From: Bacteroidales bacterium
Lineage (GTDB): Bacteria; Bacteroidota; Bacteroidia; Bacteroidales; WCHB1-69
Assembly (NCBI GenBank): GCA_017651425.1
Contig: JAGCCZ010000074.1
Coordinates: forward strand, 1-32,320
Reading direction: 5' to 3'
Length of the DNA: 32,320 nt
Positions 1-8,480 of the stretch are shown here, one piece after another. The notes beneath the pieces are model-generated. The model was not told the DNA's origin, did not search any database, and saw only the letters and a program-made list of their open reading frames with translations. The position numbers were made by a program, and so were the translations under genes. How positions within the stretch are numbered: the first letter of the stretch is position 1; each line of letters starts with the position of its first letter.

Positions 1-118
1 GCGGAAATCGGCACCCAAGATGCAAGAAACCTGCTCGCCGCGAAAGGGAGGCGTTGGAAAAAAGCGTTGCTTAGAGAACTGTTACTGCCGGCCTTGTGCC
101 ATCATGTATATAAGTACC
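1..118. other. Left edge, no supported gene
   Basis: I see no recognisable gene here. A plus-strand frame reads in from the edge and stops at 72-74 with a charged, helix-like tail, so the last codons of an upstream gene are possible. Another plus frame stays open to 297, but it runs straight through the terminator hairpin at 119-161 and is not credible. Confidence 0.3.
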
Positions 119-161
119 AAAAAAAATCAGCCTCACCGTTTTCCCGAACGAAGAGGCTGAT
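119..161 (-). terminator. Rho-independent terminator of the beta-barrel gene
   Basis: A nine-base stem (126-134 pairs with 153-161) is followed on the minus strand by a run of eight U (119-126). It lies about 70 bases past the stop codon of the minus-strand gene at 230-766. Confidence 0.8.
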
Positions 162-229
162 GAAAGGTTTCGGTCCACCGCAAAACCCGGATAGGATGAG
201 CGGGTGGGAGCCTGAGACAGCTATTTCTA

Positions 230-766
230 TCAGAACGTGTAGCGGACACCTATATTCACGCTCCAGTCGAAATAATCAAAGTCAATATCATCGTTGAAGA
301 GCATTCCGTAACCGGGACGGAAATCGAACTGCAGCGTCAGCGGAATGTTGAATTTGTATTCCAGTCCGAGGATGCCGTTCACGCCGAATTTGCCGTAGTC
401 GTAACGATACCTCGAATTGAAAAACCAGCCGTCGAAAACGCCCCAGTACCAGGAGTATCCCAGACTGACACCCCCGCCGATGAATCCGTAGAGGCCTTTG
501 GTGAAATGGCCTTCATACATCAAGTTGGGGTTCAGTTCCAGGGAATTGATGTCTATATTCCCGTAACGGGTGGCACCCACGGTATATTTGTAGCCGAGAT
601 CCAGCTGCAGGGCCAGATGGTTGGTGAAGAAGGTCTTGTAGGAGAAGGCTTCGAAGTTGCCAACTGTGGCGCCAATGCTATGTTTGTATGGAGCTTGGGC
701 AAAAACGCTGCTGGACAGTCCCAGCACAAGGATGGAAAAGATTGCAAGTTTTTTGAAATTTTTCAT
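230..766 (-). CDS. Small outer-membrane beta-barrel protein
   Basis: The 178-residue product starts with a clear Sec signal peptide: a Lys-rich N-terminus, a hydrophobic core and a likely cleavage after SVFA at about residue 23. The rest is alternating aromatic and polar strands rich in Gly and Tyr, and the chain ends in Phe, as expected for a BamA-assembled outer-membrane barrel. The size suits an eight-stranded OmpA/OmpW-like barrel. No catalytic motif is visible, and the ligand or partner is unknown. The gene stands alone, with its own -7 box at 806-813 and a terminator at 119-161. It could be assigned to a generic porin-family or outer-membrane beta-barrel domain; the fold call is fairly sure, the function is not. 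Confidence 0.75.
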   Translation of the reverse strand: MKNFKKLAIFSILVLGLSSSVFAQAPYKHSIGATVGNFEAFSYKTFFTNHLALQLDLGYKYTVGATRYGNIDINSLELNPNLMYEGHFTKGLYGFIGGGVSLGYSWYWGVFDGWFFNSRYRYDYGKFGVNGILGLEYKFNIPLTLQFDFRPGYGMLFNDDIDFDYFDWSVNIGVRYTF

Positions 767-805
767 AACGGTATAATTTTAGGGTTAAAAATCATTTTGA
801 TGATG

Positions 806-813
806 CAAAAGTA
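806..813 (-). promoter_or_regulatory. -7 box for the beta-barrel gene
   Basis: On the minus strand this reads TACTTTTG followed by C, matching the Bacteroidota TAnnTTTG element. It lies about 40 bases before the ATG at 766. No good -33 TTTG was found at the usual spacing. Confidence 0.5.
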
Positions 814-868
814 CATTTTTTATCATATCATAGATCTGCTGTACAATACTTTCAGGTGTCTGTGTTTT

Positions 869-1339
869 TCAATGATGATACGGTTCGCCGTGCAGGATGG
901 TGAAAGCGCGGTAGAGTTGCTCGGCAAAGATAAGCCGCGTCATGATGTGGGGGAAAGTAAGCTGCGAAAGGGCGATCTTGAAGTTCTGGCGGGCATAGAC
1001 CGCTTCGGAGAAGCCGTAGGCGCCGCCGATGACGAACACCAAAGCCTTCTGTCCTGTGTTGGCCTGCTGCTGGATGAACTGCGCGAACTTTTCCGACGTG
1101 AACTCCTTGCCCCGCTCGTCGAGGAGCACTACGATGTCGCCGGAATCTATCTTCTTGAGGATTAGGTCGCCCTCGCGCTTCTTTTGCTCGTCCTGAGACA
1201 GGGCCTTGGTGCTTTTGAGATAAGGGATGGCAATCGGCTCATAGACTGTGTAGAACCGCAATTTCTTGGTGTATTGCTGGATGGCTTCGTCAAACACGTC
1301 GCCATCGGTGCGTCCGATCCATATCAATTTGATTTTCAT
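869..1339 (-). CDS. rlmH: 23S rRNA (pseudouridine-1915-N3)-methyltransferase RlmH
   Basis: RlmH is a SPOUT-class enzyme that methylates N3 of pseudouridine 1915 in helix 69 of 23S rRNA on the assembled 70S ribosome, using S-adenosylmethionine. The 156-residue product matches the family length. It starts MKIKLIWIGRT and carries the conserved VLLDERGKEFTSEKFA block, the knot segment FVIGGAYGFSEAVY and the C-terminal FPHIMTRLIFAEQLYRAF motif, ending in HGEPYHH. The frame is open 12 codons further upstream, but the ATG at 1339 gives the family N-terminus. It is the last gene of the rpsP-rimM-rlmH run, 32 bases after rimM. All key family motifs are intact. Confidence 0.95.
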   Translation of the reverse strand: MKIKLIWIGRTDGDVFDEAIQQYTKKLRFYTVYEPIAIPYLKSTKALSQDEQKKREGDLILKKIDSGDIVVLLDERGKEFTSEKFAQFIQQQANTGQKALVFVIGGAYGFSEAVYARQNFKIALSQLTFPHIMTRLIFAEQLYRAFTILHGEPYHH

Positions 1340-1371
1340 AAAGTTTGAGCTGAAAATGTTGGGCGGGGGTT

Positions 1372-1914
1372 TCAATGCCCTTGCGAGGCATCGGTGCCCA
1401 AATAGATCTCAATAAGGCCTTCCGGGGTGTTGATGTGCAGTGTCCGATTTTCCCGGTCCACATGTGTGACAAATTGCTGCGATGCGGGAATCAGGATCTC
1501 GGTGCCGTTGTGATCGACCTGCATGATGGGGTTGTTGCTGACTTCCAGAAACCCCGTGCAGGTGCCGATTTCGCCGAGACGTTGGTCGGCGACGGTGAAG
1601 CCGACAACTTCGTGGAAGTAGAACTGGTTGCCGGTCAATGGGGGAAGCTGCTCCATGGGGAGATAAACCTCCACGGAAGAGAAGTCGCGGCAGTCGTCCG
1701 GACCGATGGCATCGAACTTGATGATGAACTGGTTATTGCCCCGGTAGGTGATATGTTCGATGGTGTAGGGGATTTTCTCGCCGTCGAGGTCGAGGAAGAG
1801 CGCGTCGAGTTGGGTGTAGCGCTCGGGATTGTCGGTTTCAAAAAAGGCACACAGATCCCCTTTCAGTCCGAAAGGTCGGGTCAGTGTGCCTAAATAGAAG
1901 AATTGGTCTTTCAT
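1372..1914 (-). CDS. rimM: Ribosome maturation factor RimM
   Basis: RimM binds ribosomal protein S19 and helps the 30S head domain to mature. The 180-residue product has the N-terminal RimM beta-barrel, beginning YLGTLTRPFGLKGDL, with a later segment around YFHEVVGFTV leading into a PRC-barrel domain that ends near ILIPASQQFVTHVD. Length is normal. Its ATG overlaps the rpsP stop by one base (TAATG), so translation of the two is probably coupled. Pairing with rpsP is the classic arrangement for this gene. In many bacteria trmD and rplS follow rimM; here rlmH follows instead. Confidence 0.95.
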   Translation of the reverse strand: MKDQFFYLGTLTRPFGLKGDLCAFFETDNPERYTQLDALFLDLDGEKIPYTIEHITYRGNNQFIIKFDAIGPDDCRDFSSVEVYLPMEQLPPLTGNQFYFHEVVGFTVADQRLGEIGTCTGFLEVSNNPIMQVDHNGTEILIPASQQFVTHVDRENRTLHINTPEGLIEIYLGTDASQGH

Positions 1915-2504
1915 TATGCTTCTGCGGGAGCTGCTTCTTCAGCTGCAGGTTCTGCGTTTGCAGCTTCAGCTGCTTCTGCGGCGGCTTGCTCGGCGGCTGC
2001 GGCTTCGGCGGCCTCTTGGGCGGCCTTGGCTTCCGCGGCTGCGATCTCAGCCAGACGAGCGGCGATCTTGGCCGACATGGCTTCCTTCACCTTGGTTTCG
2101 GCGGCCAGACGAGCTTTCTTGACCTCGCGTGCCTTGTTGACCTCTTCGAGAACGATGCTCTTGAGCTTGCTGTCCTTCTCCTGCTTCCAAGCCTCGAACT
2201 TCTGCTGGGCCTGGGCCTCGGAGAACGCACCCTTGGCGACACCGCCTCTGAGGTGCTTCATCATATAAACGCCTTCGCGTTTAAGAATCGCACGGGCCGT
2301 TTCAGAAGGGGATGCACCTGCTTCCAGCCAATACAGCGCTCTGTCGAAGTTGATGTTGAGAGTTGCGGGATTGGTCAAAGGATTGTAGGTTCCAAGGTCT
2401 TCAATGAAACGTCCGTCACGTGGTGCTCGACCATCCGCAATTACAAGGTGGTAGAAAGGTTGGTTCTTTTTACCTCTTCTTTGTAATCTGATTCTTGTTG
2501 CCAT
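1914..2504 (-). CDS. rpsP: 30S ribosomal protein S16 with long Ala/Glu tail
   Basis: S16 is an early-binding protein of the small ribosomal subunit. Residues 1-80 are typical S16, starting MATRIRLQRRGKKNQPFYHL and containing the GRFIEDLGTYNP motif. The protein is 196 residues, about twice the core length. The extra part is a highly charged helical stretch (about 100-150) followed by an almost pure Ala/Glu tail. Long S16 tails are common in Bacteroidota as far as I recall, so this is not a fusion error. The gene heads the rpsP-rimM-rlmH operon and has an unusually long leader (about 80 bases), with possible RNA structure at 2540-2586. Confidence 0.97.
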   Translation of the reverse strand: MATRIRLQRRGKKNQPFYHLVIADGRAPRDGRFIEDLGTYNPLTNPATLNINFDRALYWLEAGASPSETARAILKREGVYMMKHLRGGVAKGAFSEAQAQQKFEAWKQEKDSKLKSIVLEEVNKAREVKKARLAAETKVKEAMSAKIAARLAEIAAAEAKAAQEAAEAAAAEQAAAEAAEAANAEPAAEEAAPAEA

Positions 2505-2539
2505 AATTTTTTAAAGTGTTATTAGTTATTAAGTTATAT

Positions 2540-2586
2540 CCCTTGTTTGCTCCTTTTGACAATTGTCCGAAGGACTTTTGCAAGGG
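2540..2586 (-). promoter_or_regulatory. Possible structured 5' leader of rpsP
   Basis: On the minus strand the predicted transcript would begin near CCCUUG (2586-2581), which pairs with CAAGGG (2545-2540). Inside sits a small hairpin, GUCC-UUC-GGAC (2575-2565). The leader is longer than those of most other genes in the window. Autoregulation by S16 is a guess; no known Rfam family was recognised by eye. Confidence 0.35.
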
Positions 2587-2590
2587 GCGG

Positions 2591-2620
2591 CAAAAATACA
2601 AAATTTTTGATATGTCCCAA
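2591..2620 (-). promoter_or_regulatory. Promoter of the rpsP operon
   Basis: The minus strand has TTG (2620-2618) as the -33 element, 19 bases, then TATTTTTG (2598-2591) followed by C. Spacing and both elements fit the Bacteroidota sigma-ABfr consensus. It faces the divergent promoter at 2635-2642. Confidence 0.65.
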
Positions 2621-2634
2621 GTTGTTGTTTTTAT

Positions 2635-2642
2635 TATTTTTG
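2635..2642 (+). promoter_or_regulatory. -7 box for the large outer-membrane protein
   Basis: TATTTTTG followed by C lies about 65 bases upstream of the ATG at 2709 and back to back with the rpsP promoter. A -33 element at ideal spacing is not obvious. Confidence 0.5.
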
Positions 2643-2708
2643 CGGTCGGAAATACGCTTTTCCGATGTTACTTCAAAATTGTCCCTGAGCACTGTCACAC
2701 AGCCTGTT

Positions 2709-5700
2709 ATGACCGACCATCCACTGCACTGCAAAAAATATGGCAAGAACTTGAGACGCTTGCTGATATTGTCTGTGTTCCTCTTGGGGACGGCAGGGGG
2801 GCTTCGTGCCCAGTTCTACAATGGCTCGCAGCTCAGCTTCGGCAAAAACCGCGTGCAGCATCAGAACTTCAACTGGAATTATCTGCGTGCCGAACAATAC
2901 GATGTCTATTACTATCCCACGGGCAAGGCATTGGCCCAATACACCTACTACAAGGTGCCGGAATACATCCGCGAAATCGAGAAGCTGCTCAATTACACGT
3001 CGCGGCGCAAACTGCAGTTCATTGTCTATAACACCCAGCAGGACTTTCGCGAATCCAACTTCGCCTACGATGACGAGGAGTTCTACAACCAGGGCGGTGT
3101 GACCAATATCTATGGCACGAAGATTTACCTCTATTTTGACGGCAATCACGAACATTTCGACGCCATGATCCGCGCCGGCATCATGAATGTCTATGCCCAT
3201 TGGCTTGTCGAGGGCTCATCCTTGGGGTCCAACATTTCTGCCGACTACCTTATCAGTGTGCCCAACTGGTTCTACAGCGGTTTAGCCTCCTATTTCGGGC
3301 AGTCGTGGAACAGTACCATCGACGCCCATGTCAAGGATGGCATCCTCACACAACGCTATGCCGACATGGAGGAGCTCTCTCCGGTGGATGCCACATACGC
3401 GGGGCACTCCTTCTGGAAATACATTGTGGATGTCTATGGCGAGAAGGCCATCGCGCAGGTCCTCTATCGCACTCGCGGCGCCAAGACTGTCGAGCGGGGT
3501 TTTGCCTATGCGACCGACACCCGCTATCGCGAGCTGCTCCTTAACTGGTACAAATATTATTATGTGATGTACCATCCCGACACAAAACGCGGGCAGACAG
3601 ATGGCGACGGGCTGCTCAAGAACCCCCGTTCCCGTCGCGACTATAGCCAGATGAGACTTTCGCCGAAAGACGAGAGTTATGCCTATGTGACCAACGAGCT
3701 GGGCCAGATCCGCGTTTGGCTCAAGACTCAGGATCGGAATAATCCCCGCTGCATATTCCGTCGGTATGCCAAGACGGAGGATAACCCGGACCTTACTTTC
3801 CCGCTCATTGCATGGGATCCAGACGGCGCCATTCTCGGCATGACCCTCGAGGACAAAGGCCACTGTTACTACTATCCTTACGATCTCGAAAAGAAAAAAT
3901 GGGAGAAACGCCTCCTTGTGGATGTGGAGAAGATCACGGCGTGGCAGTTCTCCCCCGATGGCAGGATGATGCTGTTCTCCGGTTTCAAGAACGGCCAGTC
4001 CGACATATATTTATATAGCTTCCTCGCGCACTCCTTCACCAACTTGACGCAGGATATTTATGATGATTATGATCCAGTATTCCTCAATGCCAAGCAGATC
4101 GTCTTTTCCTCCAATCGGCCGATAGACACTATCGGGCTGAAGGATGATTTCATGGAGGCCTTGCCCAAAAAGCATTACGACCTGTTTCTGTACGACTATG
4201 GCAAGAAGGATCCGGGATTGCTGCGCGTGACGCGCACGATGTATGCTGATGAATACAACGCCCGCCGCGCCGGTCGACAGCAGATGGTCTATCTGAGCGA
4301 CAATGACGGACTGATCAACCGCTATGAGGCGCGTTTCGACAGCGCCATCAGCCGTATCGATACGGCTGTCCATTACGCCTATTTCGCCAAGACACGCCCA
4401 TTGACCGACCGTTCCTATTCCATTTTGGAGCAGGACTACGATGCGGCCTCGAACCATGTGGCTGATATTATGCTCAAGGACAAGGTCAAGCGCCTGTATC
4501 GTGAAGAACTTGACCTCAATGCCAATCCGGAGCCGTCCTTCTCGGTGTATCGCAACAAGTTGCGCAACGAGGAAATTGCGCGCATGCAGGCTTTCTTGGG
4601 GACCGACAGTGTCCGCCAGGGCACGAAGGAGAAACCGCAGGAACATGGCTTTGTGCAGGTCTATGAGCGTGACGAGCAGTATGGGCACGCGACTGCGGAC
4701 ACGACATCGTCCCGTGTTAAAAATGAGTTCTACATCCCGGTGGGAAGCGGTTACCGCGTGCAGTTTTCCGTGAACAAGGTGGTCACGCAGGCGGATTTCA
4801 GCTTTCTGAACACCTCATACCAGCAATTCGAGGGCGGAACGTCGCCCATCTACCTCAATACGGGCTTCAATGCCTTTGTCATGTTCGGAATTACCGATTT
4901 GTTTGAGGACTATCGCATCACAGGTGGCTTCCGGCTCTCTTTCAACTTGCAGAGCAATGAAGTGATGTTCAGCTACGAGAACCTCGCGCGCCGCCTTGAC
5001 CGGCAAATTGTGCTGTATCGCCAGCATATCGCCTCTCAGGACGGGGAGTATGTCTATAAGCAGACGGCCAACAGTATCTTCTATATCCTGAAATATCCGT
5101 TCAACAAAGTTCACAGTCTGCGATTGACCCTGAAAGGTCGATACGAGACGAATGTGGTGGGCGCGTTGAGCGACAACACCCTGCAGCAGCCCGACACACG
5201 GCATTTGTGGGCTGGCGTGAAGTTGGAATATATCTACGACTCGTCCAAACAGCTCTATATAAACCTGTGGCGTGGCAGCAAGGTGAAACTCTTTGCGGAG
5301 TATGAACAACGGGCCGAACGCGACACACGGAACCTCCTCGTGCTGGGTTTAGACGCCCGCCGCTCCTTCAAGCTTTATCGCAACATGACGTTCGCGGTGC
5401 GTGCCGCCGCCTCCACCAATGTGGGCTCCGCCCGACTGGTCTATTTCATGGGCGGTGTGGACAATTGGATCAACGCCAAGTTCGACCGCACCATCTGGGT
5501 TGACCAGTCCAAGGATTACGCTTACCAGACATTAGCTACCAACATGCGCGGTTTCCGACAGAATATCCGCAATGGCACCTCTTTCGCCTTGCTGAGCGGC
5601 GAGCTGCGCATTCCATTTGTGCAGTTGATAGCCGGCCATCAGGTCGGTATTGAGTTTTTTAATTCAATGCAGCTCAATCTCTTCGGAGATATTGGCACGG

Positions 5701-5942
5701 CCTGGACAGGCATGACGCCCTATTCCGAGGACAACTGCCTTTATACCCGCTATATCGATTCGGGGCCTATCCATGCAATGATCCGCCGTCAGGTGGATCC
5801 CTTTGTGGGCGGCTTTGGCCTCGGATTACGGGTGTCCATATTCGGATACCTGCTGCGCTTTGACTACGCTTGGGGTGTGGAAGACCTTAAGATTGCAGAC
5901 AAAAAGGGGATGTTCCTGTTCTCTTTGGGGACGGATTTCTGA
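2709..5942 (+). CDS. Peptidase-MA-like / PD40 propeller / outer-membrane barrel fusion protein
   Basis: The 1077-residue product has a signal peptide ending near LRA (residue 34). The open frame extends 54 codons further upstream, but only the ATG at 2709 places a signal peptide at the N-terminus. Residues 40-300 resemble a gluzincin (peptidase MA) domain, yet the segment at about 152-170 that should hold HExxH reads IRAGIMNVYAHW, so it is probably inactive. Residues 310-540 carry PD40/TolB-like propeller repeats such as SPKDESYAYV and SPDGRMMLFSG. Residues from about 676 to the end look like an Omp85/BamA-type barrel, ending in the strand MFLFSLGTDF. The whole suggests a surface protein with a large periplasmic or external binding part. 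Function is unknown. The gene stands alone and converges on hydF. Confidence 0.7.
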   Translation: MTDHPLHCKKYGKNLRRLLILSVFLLGTAGGLRAQFYNGSQLSFGKNRVQHQNFNWNYLRAEQYDVYYYPTGKALAQYTYYKVPEYIREIEKLLNYTSRRKLQFIVYNTQQDFRESNFAYDDEEFYNQGGVTNIYGTKIYLYFDGNHEHFDAMIRAGIMNVYAHWLVEGSSLGSNISADYLISVPNWFYSGLASYFGQSWNSTIDAHVKDGILTQRYADMEELSPVDATYAGHSFWKYIVDVYGEKAIAQVLYRTRGAKTVERGFAYATDTRYRELLLNWYKYYYVMYHPDTKRGQTDGDGLLKNPRSRRDYSQMRLSPKDESYAYVTNELGQIRVWLKTQDRNNPRCIFRRYAKTEDNPDLTFPLIAWDPDGAILGMTLEDKGHCYYYPYDLEKKKWEKRLLVDVEKITAWQFSPDGRMMLFSGFKNGQSDIYLYSFLAHSFTNLTQDIYDDYDPVFLNAKQIVFSSNRPIDTIGLKDDFMEALPKKHYDLFLYDYGKKDPGLLRVTRTMYADEYNARRAGRQQMVYLSDNDGLINRYEARFDSAISRIDTAVHYAYFAKTRPLTDRSYSILEQDYDAASNHVADIMLKDKVKRLYREELDLNANPEPSFSVYRNKLRNEEIARMQAFLGTDSVRQGTKEKPQEHGFVQVYERDEQYGHATADTTSSRVKNEFYIPVGSGYRVQFSVNKVVTQADFSFLNTSYQQFEGGTSPIYLNTGFNAFVMFGITDLFEDYRITGGFRLSFNLQSNEVMFSYENLARRLDRQIVLYRQHIASQDGEYVYKQTANSIFYILKYPFNKVHSLRLTLKGRYETNVVGALSDNTLQQPDTRHLWAGVKLEYIYDSSKQLYINLWRGSKVKLFAEYEQRAERDTRNLLVLGLDARRSFKLYRNMTFAVRAAASTNVGSARLVYFMGGVDNWINAKFDRTIWVDQSKDYAYQTLATNMRGFRQNIRNGTSFALLSGELRIPFVQLIAGHQVGIEFFNSMQLNLFGDIGTAWTGMTPYSEDNCLYTRYIDSGPIHAMIRRQVDPFVGGFGLGLRVSIFGYLLRFDYAWGVEDLKIADKKGMFLFSLGTDF

Positions 5943-5962
5943 CAGGTTATATGACTGGACAA

Positions 5963-7150
5963 TCATGCATCGGCGGGTTTCATCCAAACCCTTACGGCCC
6001 TTTCAAAAATACCGTTCAGGTAGGCAATCGTCATGCCGTAGTTGCTGACGGGAATGCCACGGTCGATGGCGGGCTTGAGACGGTTGAGGAGCTGCCGTCG
6101 CGTTACCATACAGCCCCCGCATTGGATGACCATCGCATATTGTCCGATGTCGGGCAGTGCGTCGAGACCCGTTACGAAGTCGAATTGGAGATTTTTGCCG
6201 GTGTGTTGCCGTATCCAGCGGGGCAGCTTGCCGCGCCCGATGTCCTCGCATGAGGTGAGGTGTGTGCATGATTCCAACATCAAGATGCGGTCCCCGTCTT
6301 GGAGCTTGTCGAGATGTGGCGTGCCGTGCAGATACTGCTCGAAAGCGCCCTTGTGGTGGGCCAGCACGATGCTGAAGCCCGTGAGCGGCACCTCATCGGG
6401 CACCTCCTTGGCTACACGCGCGAACATCTGGCTGTCGGTGACCACAAGACGCGGGGCTGGATTGCGTCGCAGCCATTCGCCCACTTTGTCCTCTTTGAGC
6501 ACCACCGCCACAGCATCGTTGTCAAGCACGTCGCGGATGAGCTGCACTTGTGGCAGGATGAGCCGCCCTTCGGGTGCCTCTGAGTCGATGGGCGTGACCA
6601 GCACCACGGTGTCGCCCTCTCCGATGAGGTCGCCGAGCAGTGAGTGCGAGATGTAGGCCGACGGTGGCATGAGTCGCACCATCTCGGCAAGCATTGCCTC
6701 AATGCCCACGCCGGTCTTGGCACTCACATCAATGACCGGACAGGGTAGGGCGGCCTTTTCAGGGGATTGTGGCAAGTCTGCCTTGTTGTTTACCACTAAG
6801 AAAGGGATCTCATACTGCTGCAGCTTCCCCATCAGCATCTGCTCGGGTGCGCCGAGCTCACGGTTGGTGATGACTAACAAGGCAAAGTCGATGGTCGGCA
6901 ACACACCCAGCGACTTCTGCACGCGCTTCTGTCCGACGGAACCTTCATCGTCTATGCCGGCAGTGTCGATGAGCACCACGGGGCCGATGCCGAAAATCTC
7001 GATGGACTTGCGCACGGGGTCGGTGGTGGTGCCGGCAGTGGCGTCCACGATGGCTGTCTCTTGTCCCGTGATGGCGTTGATGAGCGAACTTTTGCCGTTG
7101 TTGCGCCGCCCGAAAATGCCGATGTGCGGTTTGTTTTCTTTCCCTTTCAC
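5963..7150 (-). CDS. hydF: [FeFe]-hydrogenase maturation GTPase HydF
   Basis: HydF is the scaffold on which the two-iron subcluster of the [FeFe]-hydrogenase H-cluster is assembled before transfer to the apo-hydrogenase; HydE and HydG supply parts of it. The 395-residue product has a GTPase domain with Walker A GRRNNGKS (14-21), the DTAG switch (62-65) and NKAD (122-125). A dimerisation region follows. The C-terminal iron-sulphur ligands are C295-x-H297 and C344-x2-C347, so all are present. Its start lies 21 bases after the rimO stop, so the two are probably cotranscribed. HydE, HydG and a hydrogenase are not in this window and should be elsewhere in the genome. Confidence 0.95.
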   Translation of the reverse strand: MKGKENKPHIGIFGRRNNGKSSLINAITGQETAIVDATAGTTTDPVRKSIEIFGIGPVVLIDTAGIDDEGSVGQKRVQKSLGVLPTIDFALLVITNRELGAPEQMLMGKLQQYEIPFLVVNNKADLPQSPEKAALPCPVIDVSAKTGVGIEAMLAEMVRLMPPSAYISHSLLGDLIGEGDTVVLVTPIDSEAPEGRLILPQVQLIRDVLDNDAVAVVLKEDKVGEWLRRNPAPRLVVTDSQMFARVAKEVPDEVPLTGFSIVLAHHKGAFEQYLHGTPHLDKLQDGDRILMLESCTHLTSCEDIGRGKLPRWIRQHTGKNLQFDFVTGLDALPDIGQYAMVIQCGGCMVTRRQLLNRLKPAIDRGIPVSNYGMTIAYLNGIFERAVRVWMKPADA

Positions 7151-7171
7151 GATGTTTTGTCTAATAGTTGG

Positions 7172-8449
7172 TTACGAAATTACCTCGCCGAAAATGTCGT
7201 AAGGCCCGGCCTCGGTGATGCGCACTTGGTAGAAATCGCCGATGGTAAGGGCTTTTGTCTTGGAGATGAGCACGCAGTTGTCCACGTCGGGGGAGTCGTA
7301 TTCGGTGCGGCCCACGTAGGCATCCTGTTCCTCGTTGTCGATGATGACTTTGAAAGTTTTGCCCACCTTGGCTTGGTTGAGCTCTTGGGAGATTTTCTCC
7401 TGCAGACGCATGATCTCGCGCTGGCGGCGGTTTTTTTCGGAAGCCTTGATGGGGTCTCCGAGCGGAAAGGCGGGCGTGTCCTCCTCTTGTGAGTAGGTGA
7501 AGACCCCGAGGCGGTCGAATCGTGTCTTGCGCACAAACTCGACCAATTCTTGGTGCTGTTCGCGGGTTTCGGTGGGATATCCGGAGATGAGGGTGGTGCG
7601 CAGGGCTATGTCGGGCACGGTTTCGCGGATGCGGGCCACCATGTCGTAGATATAGGCCGCGCTGCCGCCGCGCCGCATGCTCTTGAGAATCTCGTCGCTG
7701 ATGTGCTGGATGGGGATGTCAAGGTAATGGCAATATTGTGGGTGCCGGTTCATCACGTCAAGGATCTCGAAGGGGAAGTTGAGCGGGTAGGCGTAGTGCA
7801 GGCGTATCCACTCGATGCCGCGCACTTCCGCGAGAGCCTCCATCAGCGGGGCGAGCTCGCGCTTGCCGGTGAGGTCGATGCCGTAGTAGGTGAGGTCCTG
7901 GGCGATGAGCATCACCTCCTTGACACCTTCGTCGGCGAGCTTGCGGGCCTCCTCCACCAATAACGGGATGGGCTTGGAGACCTGACGGTCGCGGATGAGC
8001 GGGATGGCGCAGTAGGAACACTGGTGGTCGCAGCCCTCCGAGACTTTCAGATAGGCGTAGTGCTTCGGGGTGGAGAGCAGCCGCTCGGAGGTTTCCAATA
8101 GCTGGAAATTCTCCGTCTGCACAAGCTTGCGCAGCTCCGCGAAGGTGAAGATGCCGTCCACTTCGGGAAGGGCCTCCGCCAGCTCGTCCTTGCTGCGCTG
8201 GGCGAGACAGCCCACCACATAGACTTTCTTGACTTGGCCTCGGCGCTTGCGCTCTAACTGCTGCAGGATTTCGTCCACGGACTCCTCACGCGCGTCGCCA
8301 ATGAAACTGCAGGTGTTGAGAATCACGATGTCACTGCGCATGGCGCTTTCGAAGAGAATCTGGTGACCCTGCTTCTGCAGCTGGGCGGCCAGCACCTCCG
8401 AGTCCACGATGTTCTTGGAACATCCCAATGTGATGATGTTGATGGTCAT
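7172..8449 (-). CDS. rimO: Ribosomal protein S12 methylthiotransferase RimO
   Basis: RimO is a radical-SAM enzyme that adds a methylthio group to the conserved aspartate of ribosomal protein S12 (Asp88 in E. coli numbering). The 425-residue product has the UPF0004 domain with cluster cysteines C10, C47 and C81, the radical-SAM triad C140-x3-C144-x2-C147 (CDHQCSYC), and a C-terminal TRAM domain from about residue 360. The ATG at 8449 gives the family start MTINIITLGCSKN; the open frame runs 54 codons further upstream through a terminator and is not used. MiaB is the nearest alternative, but the start and the YLDIPIQHISDEILKSMRRG block fit RimO. hydF follows in the same direction. Confidence 0.95.
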   Translation of the reverse strand: MTINIITLGCSKNIVDSEVLAAQLQKQGHQILFESAMRSDIVILNTCSFIGDAREESVDEILQQLERKRRGQVKKVYVVGCLAQRSKDELAEALPEVDGIFTFAELRKLVQTENFQLLETSERLLSTPKHYAYLKVSEGCDHQCSYCAIPLIRDRQVSKPIPLLVEEARKLADEGVKEVMLIAQDLTYYGIDLTGKRELAPLMEALAEVRGIEWIRLHYAYPLNFPFEILDVMNRHPQYCHYLDIPIQHISDEILKSMRRGGSAAYIYDMVARIRETVPDIALRTTLISGYPTETREQHQELVEFVRKTRFDRLGVFTYSQEEDTPAFPLGDPIKASEKNRRQREIMRLQEKISQELNQAKVGKTFKVIIDNEEQDAYVGRTEYDSPDVDNCVLISKTKALTIGDFYQVRITEAGPYDIFGEVIS

Positions 8450-8472
8450 AGTCGCTGTTTTGATACGGGGTG

Positions 8473-8480
8473 CAAAAATA
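8473..8480 (-). promoter_or_regulatory. -7 box for rimO-hydF
   Basis: On the minus strand TATTTTTG followed by C lies 24 bases before the rimO ATG. It is built into the distal U-tract of the terminator at 8477-8505. No -33 element was found at good spacing. Confidence 0.5.

Noticed and set aside
1..297. A plus-strand frame open from the left edge
   Set aside because: It runs through the terminator hairpin at 119-161 and into the 3' end of the beta-barrel gene on the other strand.
506..1165. A 219-codon plus-strand frame
   Set aside because: It overlaps parts of the beta-barrel gene and rlmH, both clearly coding on the minus strand, and crosses the intergenic promoter.
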